From contig JAHJCW010000099.1 of assembly GCA_018812885.1 (NCBI GenBank), forward strand, positions 1 to 13,380: 13,380 bases of DNA, in the 5' to 3' direction. The notes below the pieces were generated by a model. That model had not been told where the DNA came from and searched no databases. It worked only from the letters and a program-made list of their open reading frames with translations. The stretch comes from a bacterium (GTDB taxonomy: Bacteria > Fidelibacterota > Marinisomatia > Marinisomatales > JAHJCW01). This document shows, piece after piece, positions 6,221 through 13,380 of the stretch (its first letter is position 1; each line of letters opens with the position of its first letter). The position numbers were made by a program, and so were the translations under genes.

Positions 6221-6243
6221 TATCCACAGAATGTGTATCCACA
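6221..6243. repeat. TATCCACA direct repeat, copy 2
   Basis: TATCCACA (6221-6228), GAATGTG, TATCCACA (6236-6243). It begins 46 bases after the end of the junction B 19-mer and 67 bases before the DUF6090 gene start. It may be an integrase arm-type binding site. Confidence 0.65.
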
Positions 6244-6287
6244 ATGGCAAATCCTTTGTAAATTGAACTGTTATCAGGAGTAATGCT

Positions 6288-7016
6288 ATGTTTCATTTCT
6301 TTAGAAAGATTAGACGCAAACTGATAGAAAAAACTCAACTCAAAAAATATCTATTCTACGCTGTTGGTGAAATTGTTCTTGTAGTAATCGGTATCCTTAT
6401 TGCACTGCAAATAAATAATTGGAATGAAAATAGAAAATTAAAAATAAAAGAATTGAAGATTCTTAATGAGCTTCGCTCCGATTTAATTCAAAATATGAGT
6501 GATATAGAAAGTAATCTTGATGGATTTAGGAATTCAATTAATTCAAATAAAGTGATTAAATATCATATAGAAAACCAGTTGCCTTACCACGATTCTTTGG
6601 ATTACCACTTTTTTAATTTAAGTGCCCTTGTTGCCTTAACGCTCAACCAAACCACTTATGATAATCTAAAACAAATTGGTATTGACATAATATCGAATGA
6701 CTCATTGAGATTTTCAATATCTGACCTTTATGGACATAAATATCCATTGTATATGGAGTTCGAGAATCGCTATATGATGGAGCATTTTACAAATAATATA
6801 AAACCTATTATGATTTCAGAATTTTCAGCGATAGGATATAATTCTTTAGTGCCAAAAAATTATAATCAACTTATAAATCATCCACAATTAAAACAAATTA
6901 TTAACTATACAATTATCGTATATGCATATTTTATTAGAAACCAGTCCGATTTAAAAAATAGAATAGAATTTTTGATTGGTGAGCTTGATGTAGAGATAGA
7001 AAAACTTAGACAATAA
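6288..7016 (+). CDS. DUF6090 family single-pass membrane protein
   Basis: Protein of 242 residues. A basic N-terminus (RKIRRKLIEKTQLKK) is followed by one membrane helix (about 22-42), and the hallmark motif GEIVLVVIGILIALQINNWNE runs across it. This family (DUF6090 as I know it) is common and often multicopy in Bacteroidota and related phyla. The rest (about 45-242) is a soluble, mainly helical domain with no recognisable catalytic motif; function is unknown. The start is set by CAGGAG at 6275-6280, 7 bases before the ATG. The gene stands alone between junctions B and C, is AT-rich, and has no operon partner. The basic side before the helix suggests the large domain is outside the cytoplasm by the positive-inside rule. 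Confidence 0.78.
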   Translation: MFHFFRKIRRKLIEKTQLKKYLFYAVGEIVLVVIGILIALQINNWNENRKLKIKELKILNELRSDLIQNMSDIESNLDGFRNSINSNKVIKYHIENQLPYHDSLDYHFFNLSALVALTLNQTTYDNLKQIGIDIISNDSLRFSISDLYGHKYPLYMEFENRYMMEHFTNNIKPIMISEFSAIGYNSLVPKNYNQLINHPQLKQIINYTIIVYAYFIRNQSDLKNRIEFLIGELDVEIEKLRQ

Positions 7017-7024
7017 TAATAACT

Positions 7025-7043
7025 CTGTCCTAAGAAGGCAGCG
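7025..7043. repeat. Junction repeat C (diverged anticodon-arm-like core)
   Basis: CTGTCCTAAGAAGGCAGCG matches 14 of 19 positions of the core in junctions A and B, followed by the same CTA as in B and then a related TTATTTTCTCGTCGTGAGGA stretch. Read on the minus strand the arm would have loop TTCTTAG, i.e. anticodon CTT (Lys), with one mismatched stem pair. It may derive from a different tRNA or be an eroded Val copy. It lies 9 bases after the DUF6090 stop. Confidence 0.5.
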
Positions 7044-7090
7044 CTATACAGTTATTTTCTCGTCGTGAGGAATTTCTTTCAACAGTTTTG

Positions 7091-7113
7091 CATCCACAGA
7101 AAGTGCATCCACA
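7091..7113. repeat. CATCCACA direct repeat, copy 3
   Basis: CATCCACA (7091-7098), GAAAGTG, CATCCACA (7106-7113), period 15. It begins 47 bases after the junction C core, almost the same spacing as at junction B, which supports the idea that core and repeat form one unit. Confidence 0.65.
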
Positions 7114-7162
7114 AGTGTATATTGCAGCTATTACGCAAAAATAATCGTACGTAATTTCATCA

Positions 7163-8590
7163 ATGGAACAATCCCCGATTAAGAAAGGAACCGAGGTTAA
7201 TCTAACAATTGAATCGCTTGCCTATGGCGGGAAAGGTGTTGCTAAGGTCAATAATTTTGTAGTATTCGTTAAAAATGCCATACCCGGACAAATTGTTAGA
7301 GCATTAATATATAAAAAACGAAGTGCTTTTGCGGAAGCACGACCTATTGAGATTCTTAAGGAATCAGCCAATGCTACCGCTCCACGCTGTAAACATTTTG
7401 CGCATTGCGGTGGTTGTACGTTTCAGCAATTAGATTATGCCGCACAAATCGAACAAAAAAAACAGCAGGTCATTGATGCATTTCAAAGGTTGGCAGGATT
7501 GGATGCAGTAAAAATTGATAAGGTGATTCCTTCCAATAATATTTACAATTACCGTAATAAAATGGAATTTACTTTTTCTAATCGGCGCTGGAGACTACCC
7601 ACTGAACCCGAAGATGCTCCGCAGAGTTTCGCACTTGGTTTGCATATTCCAGGCAGATTCGATAAAATATTAGATATTAATGAATGTCATATTCAACCAA
7701 AACTTGGTAATGAAATTCTAAATTTCGTACGAGAAAAAGCAATTGAATTAAACTTGAAGCCATATGATGCTAAAACAAATATCGGATATTTACGTCATTT
7801 GGTTTTGCGATTTGGTGTAAATACCAATGAAATAATGGTTAATATTGTCACATCTTATGAAAATACAGATTTTCTAATTCCTTTGGTGCAGGACCTAATT
7901 GAGAAGTTTCCACAAATTACATCTGTTGTCAATAATATAAATACCCGCAAAGCAGATGTTGCATTTGGCGAATATGAAATTATAATGCACGGTACTCCGG
8001 TAATTACCGATAAAATAGGGAATTTGACATTCGAAATTTCATCTAACTCGTTTTTTCAAACTAATACATTGCAAGCAGAAAAATTATATCAAGCAGTGAT
8101 AGATGGAGCAGATTTGAACGGTGAAGAAATTATTTACGACTTATACTGTGGGACTGGTTCCATATCATTATTTTTAGCGCATAAAGCAAAAGCGGTTTAT
8201 GGTTTCGAAATGATTAGATCAGCCGTAGATGATGCTCAACGAAATGCGGAAGCTAATGGAATTGAAAATGTGCAATTTTATAAAGCTAATTTGGATACAC
8301 ATTTTAAGGGTTACGTGAGTTTCTCGAATTTCACAAAAAAATTTAAGATATCTAAACCGGACGTAGTGGTCATTGATCCACCTCGTGCAGGGATGCATGA
8401 AGATATGGTTTACTATTTGCCGAAATTTGGTGCAAAGAAGATTGTTTATATATCATGTAATCCCACTACGCAGGCACGAGATTTGAAAATCTTATTTACC
8501 AAAGGATATCAATTAAATAGTACCACTATGGTGGATATGTTTCCTCATACACCGCATATTGAAACGGTTGTAGTATTGAAAAAAATATAA
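7163..8590 (+). CDS. rlmD: 23S rRNA (uracil-C5)-methyltransferase, RlmD/RumA family
   Basis: SAM-dependent RNA m5U methyltransferase of 475 residues; in E. coli RlmD acts on U1939 of 23S rRNA. An N-terminal TRAM domain (about 5-65, with SLAYGGKGVAK) precedes the cysteines of the [4Fe-4S] cluster, C76, C82 and C85 in CKHFAHCGGC, with the fourth at C175 in NECHIQ. The methyltransferase domain has the Gln of NSFFQTN (Q299), the SAM loop DLYCGTGSI (326-334), DPPR (405-408), the nucleophile C432 in YISCNP and the catalytic Glu in HIETVV (E467). All key residues are present. No Shine-Dalgarno is visible, which is common in FCB-type genomes. The position specificity (RlmD against RlmC/RlmCD) is taken from the iron-sulfur motif and length and is not certain. 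Confidence 0.9.
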   Translation: MEQSPIKKGTEVNLTIESLAYGGKGVAKVNNFVVFVKNAIPGQIVRALIYKKRSAFAEARPIEILKESANATAPRCKHFAHCGGCTFQQLDYAAQIEQKKQQVIDAFQRLAGLDAVKIDKVIPSNNIYNYRNKMEFTFSNRRWRLPTEPEDAPQSFALGLHIPGRFDKILDINECHIQPKLGNEILNFVREKAIELNLKPYDAKTNIGYLRHLVLRFGVNTNEIMVNIVTSYENTDFLIPLVQDLIEKFPQITSVVNNINTRKADVAFGEYEIIMHGTPVITDKIGNLTFEISSNSFFQTNTLQAEKLYQAVIDGADLNGEEIIYDLYCGTGSISLFLAHKAKAVYGFEMIRSAVDDAQRNAEANGIENVQFYKANLDTHFKGYVSFSNFTKKFKISKPDVVVIDPPRAGMHEDMVYYLPKFGAKKIVYISCNPTTQARDLKILFTKGYQLNSTTMVDMFPHTPHIETVVVLKKI

Positions 8591-8629
8591 GATTTTCTAT
8601 CATATACATTTTTATTCAGTTATTGTAAT

Positions 8630-8652
8630 TTACGCATTACTTTTAAGCGTAA
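8630..8652. promoter_or_regulatory. TTACGC / GCGTAA inverted repeat upstream of valS
   Basis: TTACGC (8630-8635) and GCGTAA (8647-8652) with an 11-base loop, 20 bases before the valS start. It could be an operator or a leader hairpin. A related ATTACG / CGTAAT pair (7130-7135, 7150-7155) precedes rlmD. The function is not established. Confidence 0.25.
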
Positions 8653-8672
8653 TAATTGACACAATAGATATT

Positions 8673-11324
8673 ATGAACAATACCAAAATATTAGATAAAG
8701 TTTACAAACCCGATGAAGTTGAAGACCGTTTATATTTGAATTGGATCAGCAACGGGTACTTTCATGCTGATGAAAATTCCGATAAAGAAGCCTACTCAAT
8801 AGTTATTCCTCCACCAAACGTGACCGGAAAGCTTACTATGGGACATGTCCTGAATAACACAATTCAAGATATACTCATACGCAAGGCAAGGATGGAAGGG
8901 AAAGAAGTTTGTTGGGTACCGGGGACTGATCATGCTTCAATTGCTACAGAAACAAAAATTGTTAACATGTTGGCTGAGCAGGGTATTGAAAAAGACAGTC
9001 TAACGCGAGAACAATTTATAGAACACGCTTGGGGGTGGAAGAAAAAGTATGGCGGGATAATTATTAGTCAGTTGCAAAAATTAGGTTGTTCATGCGATTG
9101 GGAACGTGAACGCTTTACGATGGATGACGGTTATCATAAAGCAGTTTTGGAATCGTTTGTCCGTTTATATAATAAAGGATTGATTTACCGGGGGTACCGT
9201 TTGGTAAACTGGTGTCCGGCTTCCAAGTCCGCCATAAGCGATGAAGAAGTGAAACACCGCGAGGTGAATGGAAGCTTATGGTATTTTAAGTATCCGATTG
9301 TGGAATCTGATGAATTCGTAACAGTAGCCACTACCCGTCCGGAGACGATGTTAGGAGATACTGCCGTTGCGATAAATCCTAACGATAAGCGCTTTAAACA
9401 TCTGATTGGCAAAAAAGTTAAATTACCGTTAGTCGAACGGGAAATCCCAATTATCACCGATGAGTTTGTAGATCCGGAATTTGGAACCGGTTGTGTAAAA
9501 GTTACACCCGCACATGATCCAAATGACTTTGAGATGGGCAAAACCCATGATCTTGAATTTATAAATATTATGAATGACGATGCTTCTTTGAATGATAAGG
9601 TTCCGGTAGAGTATCGCGGTTTAGCGCGCGAGGATGCGCGTGAAAAAGTCATCAGGGATATGCAGAAATTAGGATATATTGAAAAGATTGAACCTTATAC
9701 AAATATGATTGGCTACTCCGAACGTGGAAATGTACCAATTGAGCATTATTTGTCAGAACAATGGTACCTAAAGATGGAAGAATTAGCCAAGCCGGCTATT
9801 AAAGCAGTGAAAGACGGGACTATAAAATTTCATCCGGCTCATTGGGTAAAAACATATAACCATTGGATGGAAAATATTAAAGATTGGTGTTTAAGTCGCC
9901 AATTATGGTGGGGGCACCGGATACCGGTTTACACCTGTAAAGATTGCAATGAAATAATGGTACAGGTCGAATCTCCAAAGCGATGTTCGAAATGCAAATC
10001 CGACAACATTAAGCAAGATCCGGATGTATTGGACACTTGGGCAAGTTCTTGGTTATGGCCGTTTAGTGTATTTACTTGGCCGAAAAAAAGTAAGGAATTA
10101 GAACGATTCTATCCTACCGACGTTCTTGTTACCGGACCAGATATTATTTTCTTTTGGGTGGCAAGAATGATCATGGCAGGATATGAGTTTAAGGGGGAAC
10201 CGCCCTTTAAAGATGTTTACTTTACTAGCATACTGCGGGATGAAAAAGGACTGAAATTCAGTAAATCAATAGGTAACTCACCCGATCCGTTTGATTTATT
10301 CTCAAAGTACGGAACCGATGCAGTTCGTTATGGAATAATGTTGATGGCTCCACAAGGATTGGACGTACTCTTTTCAAATGAACGTCTTGATGTAGGTCGG
10401 AACTTCATGAACAAATTATGGAATGCCTCCCGTTTTGTAATGATGAATTTAACTGATGAGAACTATCTTGATATTAATCTAAATGAAGAAAAACTTGAGT
10501 TGCCTGAAAAATGGATTTTAAGCCGTCTACAAAATGCTATCAAAGAGGTAAATCGACAATTAAACCGATTTCATTTTAATGAAGCCGCCAAGGTAATTTA
10601 TGAATTTGTATGGAGTGATTATTGTGATTGGTACATCGAAATTGCAAAAACCAGGTTTAATAGTGATGATAATAAATTAGCGAATATTACTCGAGTAGTG
10701 TCTGTCCATATATTGAAAAATATTCTGGCGTTACTTCATCCGTATGCTCCATTTATTACCGAAGAATTATGGGATCACTTTAAAAATAATGACGATAAAG
10801 ATTTAATCGTATCTGAATGGCCTAAGATTGATAAGAATTATATTAATAGAAATGCAGACAATAAAATGAGTTTGTTGCAGGAGTTGATCTCGGCTGTTAG
10901 AACAATACGCAGTAGTATGAATATTCCTCCTACTCGTAAGGCAGATATGATTATTCGAACCAATGCTTCAACGGCAAAAACCTTAAAAACGTACGAAACT
11001 ATCATTAAATATTTATGTAAGATTAATGCGGTGAGTTACAGTGGAGATGCCACTAAACCCCCGCAATCGGCTGTGGCAGTTGTCAAAGATTTAGAAATTT
11101 TTATTCCATTGGGCGGATTGATAAATGTCCGTGTTGAAGAGAATCGCTTATTAAAACGCAAAACAGAATTGGAGGACCTACTCGATACAATTAGGAATAA
11201 GCTAAATAATCAAGATTTTTTATCTCGAGCTCCCGAAAAAGTAGTAAAAAGAGAGAATGAAAAATTAGATGAAATACATAGTGAACTTGAAAAAGTAAAA
11301 ATAAATTTGGAGATGATGAAGTGA
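8673..11324 (+). CDS. valS: Valyl-tRNA synthetase
   Basis: Class Ia aminoacyl-tRNA synthetase of 883 residues, normal length, charging tRNA-Val with valine in the cytoplasm. IPPPNVTGKLTMGH (45-58) holds the HIGH-type signature. The CP1 editing domain, which clears mischarged Thr, contains TTRPETMLGDTAVAINP (220-236). A zinc-ribbon-like CxxC...CxxC set (C422, C425, C438, C441) precedes DVLDTWASSWLWPF. KFSKS (528-532) is the KMSKS loop. The anticodon-binding domain is followed by a C-terminal coiled coil (about 820-883), as usual for ValRS. The first residue of the HIGH motif is Thr55 instead of the usual His. The gene ends in a GTGA overlap with the next one, so they are translationally coupled. 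Identity is certain. Confidence 0.98.
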   Translation: MNNTKILDKVYKPDEVEDRLYLNWISNGYFHADENSDKEAYSIVIPPPNVTGKLTMGHVLNNTIQDILIRKARMEGKEVCWVPGTDHASIATETKIVNMLAEQGIEKDSLTREQFIEHAWGWKKKYGGIIISQLQKLGCSCDWERERFTMDDGYHKAVLESFVRLYNKGLIYRGYRLVNWCPASKSAISDEEVKHREVNGSLWYFKYPIVESDEFVTVATTRPETMLGDTAVAINPNDKRFKHLIGKKVKLPLVEREIPIITDEFVDPEFGTGCVKVTPAHDPNDFEMGKTHDLEFINIMNDDASLNDKVPVEYRGLAREDAREKVIRDMQKLGYIEKIEPYTNMIGYSERGNVPIEHYLSEQWYLKMEELAKPAIKAVKDGTIKFHPAHWVKTYNHWMENIKDWCLSRQLWWGHRIPVYTCKDCNEIMVQVESPKRCSKCKSDNIKQDPDVLDTWASSWLWPFSVFTWPKKSKELERFYPTDVLVTGPDIIFFWVARMIMAGYEFKGEPPFKDVYFTSILRDEKGLKFSKSIGNSPDPFDLFSKYGTDAVRYGIMLMAPQGLDVLFSNERLDVGRNFMNKLWNASRFVMMNLTDENYLDINLNEEKLELPEKWILSRLQNAIKEVNRQLNRFHFNEAAKVIYEFVWSDYCDWYIEIAKTRFNSDDNKLANITRVVSVHILKNILALLHPYAPFITEELWDHFKNNDDKDLIVSEWPKIDKNYINRNADNKMSLLQELISAVRTIRSSMNIPPTRKADMIIRTNASTAKTLKTYETIIKYLCKINAVSYSGDATKPPQSAVAVVKDLEIFIPLGGLINVRVEENRLLKRKTELEDLLDTIRNKLNNQDFLSRAPEKVVKRENEKLDEIHSELEKVKINLEMMK

Positions 11325-12679
11325 AAAAACTAATATTTACCTTGTTTACAATATCCCAGGTTTGGGGACAGTCATTAGATGCATCGTTGACAATTTATAA
11401 GGATGGTTTTGCTTTAGTAAAACAACCGGTTGTATGGGATATTAAAACGGGAAGAAACACTGTCAAGTATGATAGATTAGCTAACGGAATGTATGCTGAT
11501 TCACCGTTTTTAGACCTGCAAAATGTTGAGATATATACTCAGAGATTAAATCAAAATATATTTTCAAGTAACGATTTATTTAATAAAAATTTAGGCAAAA
11601 TGGTTGAGTTAAAAATAACCGGTGAAAAAGTCATTTCCGGCACATTACTTGAGTATAATCCAGCACAAGTTACAATTAAAACGAAATCATCTATTCAATC
11701 ATATTTTAGAAACAATTTGGACTACATTTCACTAAAAGAACGTGATGAGATGCCTCAAGTCCGCCCGGTTTTATCATGGGACATTCTTTCTAAAAACTCA
11801 GGTCTAGCTAAGGGTAATCTGATTTATATGTCAGGGGGATTTGATTGGAATGCAAAATATCGCATGATAATGTTAGATGAATCTGATAATGCAATATTAA
11901 TTCCTGAGGCATTTGTTAAGAATAATAGCGACCTTACTTTTTCAACACTATCGTTACAATTGGTTGAAGGAAATCTAAACCGTGTCCGCCATGAATATGC
12001 TGCAAAATCTTTGCAAAGAAGCGGAGCGATGGTGGACTATGCGGAAGCGGAAATGAGTTATGCTCCGTCTGCACCCGTACGCGAGGATCTGGGCGACTAT
12101 TACATTTATACAATTCCAAATAAATTGGAACTACGTGGCAATGAAAGCATCACTGTGCGACTATATGATGCCCGAGAGATAAAGTATTATAAAACATATT
12201 TATTTGAAAATTATGAACAAGCTCAGCGAGAAGAGCCTTTATCAGTTGAAATAAAAATTGATAATACTGAAGAAAATAATTTAAATCTCCCGTTACCGCA
12301 AGGTACGATTGAATTATATCAGACAATGAAAAACGGGAAACTTGAGTTTTTAGGTGAAGACAGATTAAAACAAATTCCAAAAGGTGCCACTGCAAAATTA
12401 ATCGCTGGTAGGGCGTTTGACGTAGTCGGTAAACGTAAAGTACTTATTTATGATCGACAACGGAAAAGTGAAGAAGCTTCGATTGAAATAAAAATAACAA
12501 ATACAAAAAATCAAGATGTAAATGTAAAAGTGATTGAGAAAATTTCAGGAGATTGGGTAGTCCGCAATGAATCTACAATGTACATGAAGGAAGATGCATC
12601 AACCATCTATTTTCCGATTACCGTTCCTGCCAATAGCGAAATGTTAGTTACCTATACCTATCGGAAAGAGTGGAATTAA
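11321..12679 (+). CDS. Secreted DUF4139 domain protein
   Basis: Protein of 452 residues with a short signal peptide (MKKLIFTLFTISQVWGQ, about 1-17), so exported to the periplasm or beyond. The body is mostly beta-rich, and its C-terminal two thirds (about 170-450) match DUF4139 (PF13598), including the closing TVPANSEMLVTYTYRKEW. No enzymatic motif is recognisable and the function of the family is unknown. No second membrane helix or anchoring lipobox is seen. The GTG start overlaps the valS TGA (GTGA), with GGAG at 11309-11312 as ribosome binding site, and recG follows 6 bases after the stop, so the three form one transcription unit. Coupling of an exported protein to valS is probably only positional. 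Confidence 0.82.
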   Translation: MKKLIFTLFTISQVWGQSLDASLTIYKDGFALVKQPVVWDIKTGRNTVKYDRLANGMYADSPFLDLQNVEIYTQRLNQNIFSSNDLFNKNLGKMVELKITGEKVISGTLLEYNPAQVTIKTKSSIQSYFRNNLDYISLKERDEMPQVRPVLSWDILSKNSGLAKGNLIYMSGGFDWNAKYRMIMLDESDNAILIPEAFVKNNSDLTFSTLSLQLVEGNLNRVRHEYAAKSLQRSGAMVDYAEAEMSYAPSAPVREDLGDYYIYTIPNKLELRGNESITVRLYDAREIKYYKTYLFENYEQAQREEPLSVEIKIDNTEENNLNLPLPQGTIELYQTMKNGKLEFLGEDRLKQIPKGATAKLIAGRAFDVVGKRKVLIYDRQRKSEEASIEIKITNTKNQDVNVKVIEKISGDWVVRNESTMYMKEDASTIYFPITVPANSEMLVTYTYRKEWN

Positions 12680-12685
12680 AATAAC

Positions 12686-13380
12686 GTGGCATCTGCCGCA
12701 GTTCAGTTAACAACACCAATTCAATTTATAAAAGGCGTTGGACCGAAACGGTCCGAAGCATTGTCTCAAGCGGGAATTGAAACAGTTGAGGATTTGCTAT
12801 ATTATTTTCCGCGCCGTCATTTGGATAGAACTTCTATCATCCATTGTAAAGATTTAAAAAAGGATTCGGTTGTAACAGTTGTAGGCATTGTAAAATCATG
12901 TAGTATGAAAACAATTCGTCGCGGAAAATTATTCCAAGTCCTTATTGAAGATAATACTGGTTTTTTAACGCTTACTTGGTTTAATGGAATAAGATATGTA
13001 CAGGATTCTATTAAAGTTGGCGATAGACTTGCTACCCATGGTAAAGTAGATTTTTACAAAGGTTTTCAAATTGTTCATCCGGAATATGACAAACTAGATA
13101 TTGATTCAGAACCTTTGAGTACGGGTTCGGTTATTCCGCTATATCCTCTAAATGAAAAATTTCGAAGTGCGGGATTAGAACATCGCAGTTTGCGGAAATT
13201 CATACGCAATATTCAAAATCAACTTGACAAAATCCCTGACTTTTATATCGATGAATTTAAGCAAAAAAATAATCTTATTGATCGATCGAATGCTTTAAAT
13301 GCCATTCATTTTGCTAAAGACGTTGCTCATTTAAAAAATGCAATCCATCGACTAAAGTTTGATGAACATTTCTTTTTACA
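12686..13380 (+). CDS. recG: ATP-dependent DNA helicase RecG (partial, 3' end off window)
   Basis: The first 231 codons of RecG, the branched-DNA helicase that regresses stalled replication forks and processes Holliday junctions. TPIQFIKGVGPKRSEALSQAG near the start is the family's helix-hairpin-helix-like opening. It is followed by VEDLLYYFPRRHLDR and the wedge (OB-fold) domain with VVGIVKS, FQVLIEDNTGFLTLTWFN and HGKVDFYKGFQIVHPEY. The helicase motor motifs lie beyond the window. The GTG start is chosen because it is the only start codon between the upstream stop and the conserved region; the ribosome binding site is weak. The frame is open to the last base. Confidence is high. Confidence 0.93.
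   Translation, partial: MASAAVQLTTPIQFIKGVGPKRSEALSQAGIETVEDLLYYFPRRHLDRTSIIHCKDLKKDSVVTVVGIVKSCSMKTIRRGKLFQVLIEDNTGFLTLTWFNGIRYVQDSIKVGDRLATHGKVDFYKGFQIVHPEYDKLDIDSEPLSTGSVIPLYPLNEKFRSAGLEHRSLRKFIRNIQNQLDKIPDFYIDEFKQKNNLIDRSNALNAIHFAKDVAHLKNAIHRLKFDEHFFL

Noticed and set aside
6221..6243. TATCCACA words resemble DnaA boxes (TTATCCACA), suggesting a replication origin
   Set aside because: The first base of the consensus is G and not T, one copy pair reads CATCCACA, and there is no dnaA, AT-rich unwinding element or box cluster beyond the paired repeats. The fixed spacing to junction cores explains them better.
4743..7043. Integron attC sites
   Set aside because: The junctions fold partly like attC, mainly copy A, but lack the RYYYAAC/GTTRRRY boxes, and their core is clearly a tRNA anticodon arm.
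6007..7113. CRISPR array
   Set aside because: Repeats are only 8 bases with a 15-base period, in pairs hundreds of bases apart, and no cas genes are present.
8656..8661. TTGACA as a -35 promoter element for valS
   Set aside because: It is only 12 bases from the start codon, leaving no room for a -10 element and transcription start.
6094..8672. Functional link between the tRNA-Val remnant and nearby valS
   Set aside because: rlmD and an inserted segment lie between them, the fragment is non-functional, and no T-box-like leader is visible before valS. The proximity is most likely chance.
9185..9652. A 155-codon open frame on the minus strand inside valS, and similar antisense frames in other genes
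   Set aside because: They lie fully inside well-supported genes, have low-complexity composition typical of complementary-strand frames, no ribosome binding sites and no recognisable domains.

Overview
The window looks like chromosomal DNA of a Gram-negative, moderately AT-rich bacterium. A DUF6090-type membrane protein suggests the Bacteroidota/FCB side of the tree (Marinimicrobia-, Calditrichota- or Ignavibacteria-like). The shell proteins resemble, from memory, those of the myxobacterium Haliangium ochraceum. The phylum is an inference, and I cannot name the species.

Region 1 (1-4716, + strand) is the 3' part of a bacterial microcompartment (BMC) operon. In order it holds deoC (partial at the left edge), a double-layer trimeric shell protein (BMC-T), the main hexameric shell protein (BMC-H), a pentameric vertex protein (BMC-P), a CoA-acylating aldehyde dehydrogenase with an N-terminal encapsulation helix, a second BMC-T of the single-layer type, and two more BMC-P genes. 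Spacing is tight or overlapping throughout. The inferred chemistry is that DeoC splits 2-deoxyribose-5-phosphate into glyceraldehyde-3-phosphate and acetaldehyde, and the dehydrogenase turns the acetaldehyde into acetyl-CoA inside the shell. This fits the class I know as 'sugar phosphate utilizing' (SPU) BMCs. The RpiB-like isomerase, phosphotransacylase and alcohol dehydrogenase expected with it are not in this window.

Region 2 (about 4717-7162) is a visibly AT-richer insertion between the BMC operon and housekeeping genes. It carries two unrelated single genes: a DUF4238 protein on the minus strand and a small DUF6090 membrane protein on the plus strand. Three related junction sequences (about 4743, 6156 and 7025) bound them. 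Each contains an anticodon-arm-like 19-mer, and the middle one extends into the 3' half of a minus-strand tRNA-Val(CAC) gene with its terminator. Two junctions are followed, 46-47 bases later, by a TATCCACA-type direct repeat with 15-base period, and a third copy of that repeat lies at 6007. I read this as stacked tRNA-targeted, integrase-less gene cassettes. It is the least explained structure in the window.

Region 3 (7163-13380, + strand) is a housekeeping block: rlmD-type 23S rRNA m5U methyltransferase, valS, a secreted DUF4139 protein overlapping valS, and the start of recG, which runs off the right edge.
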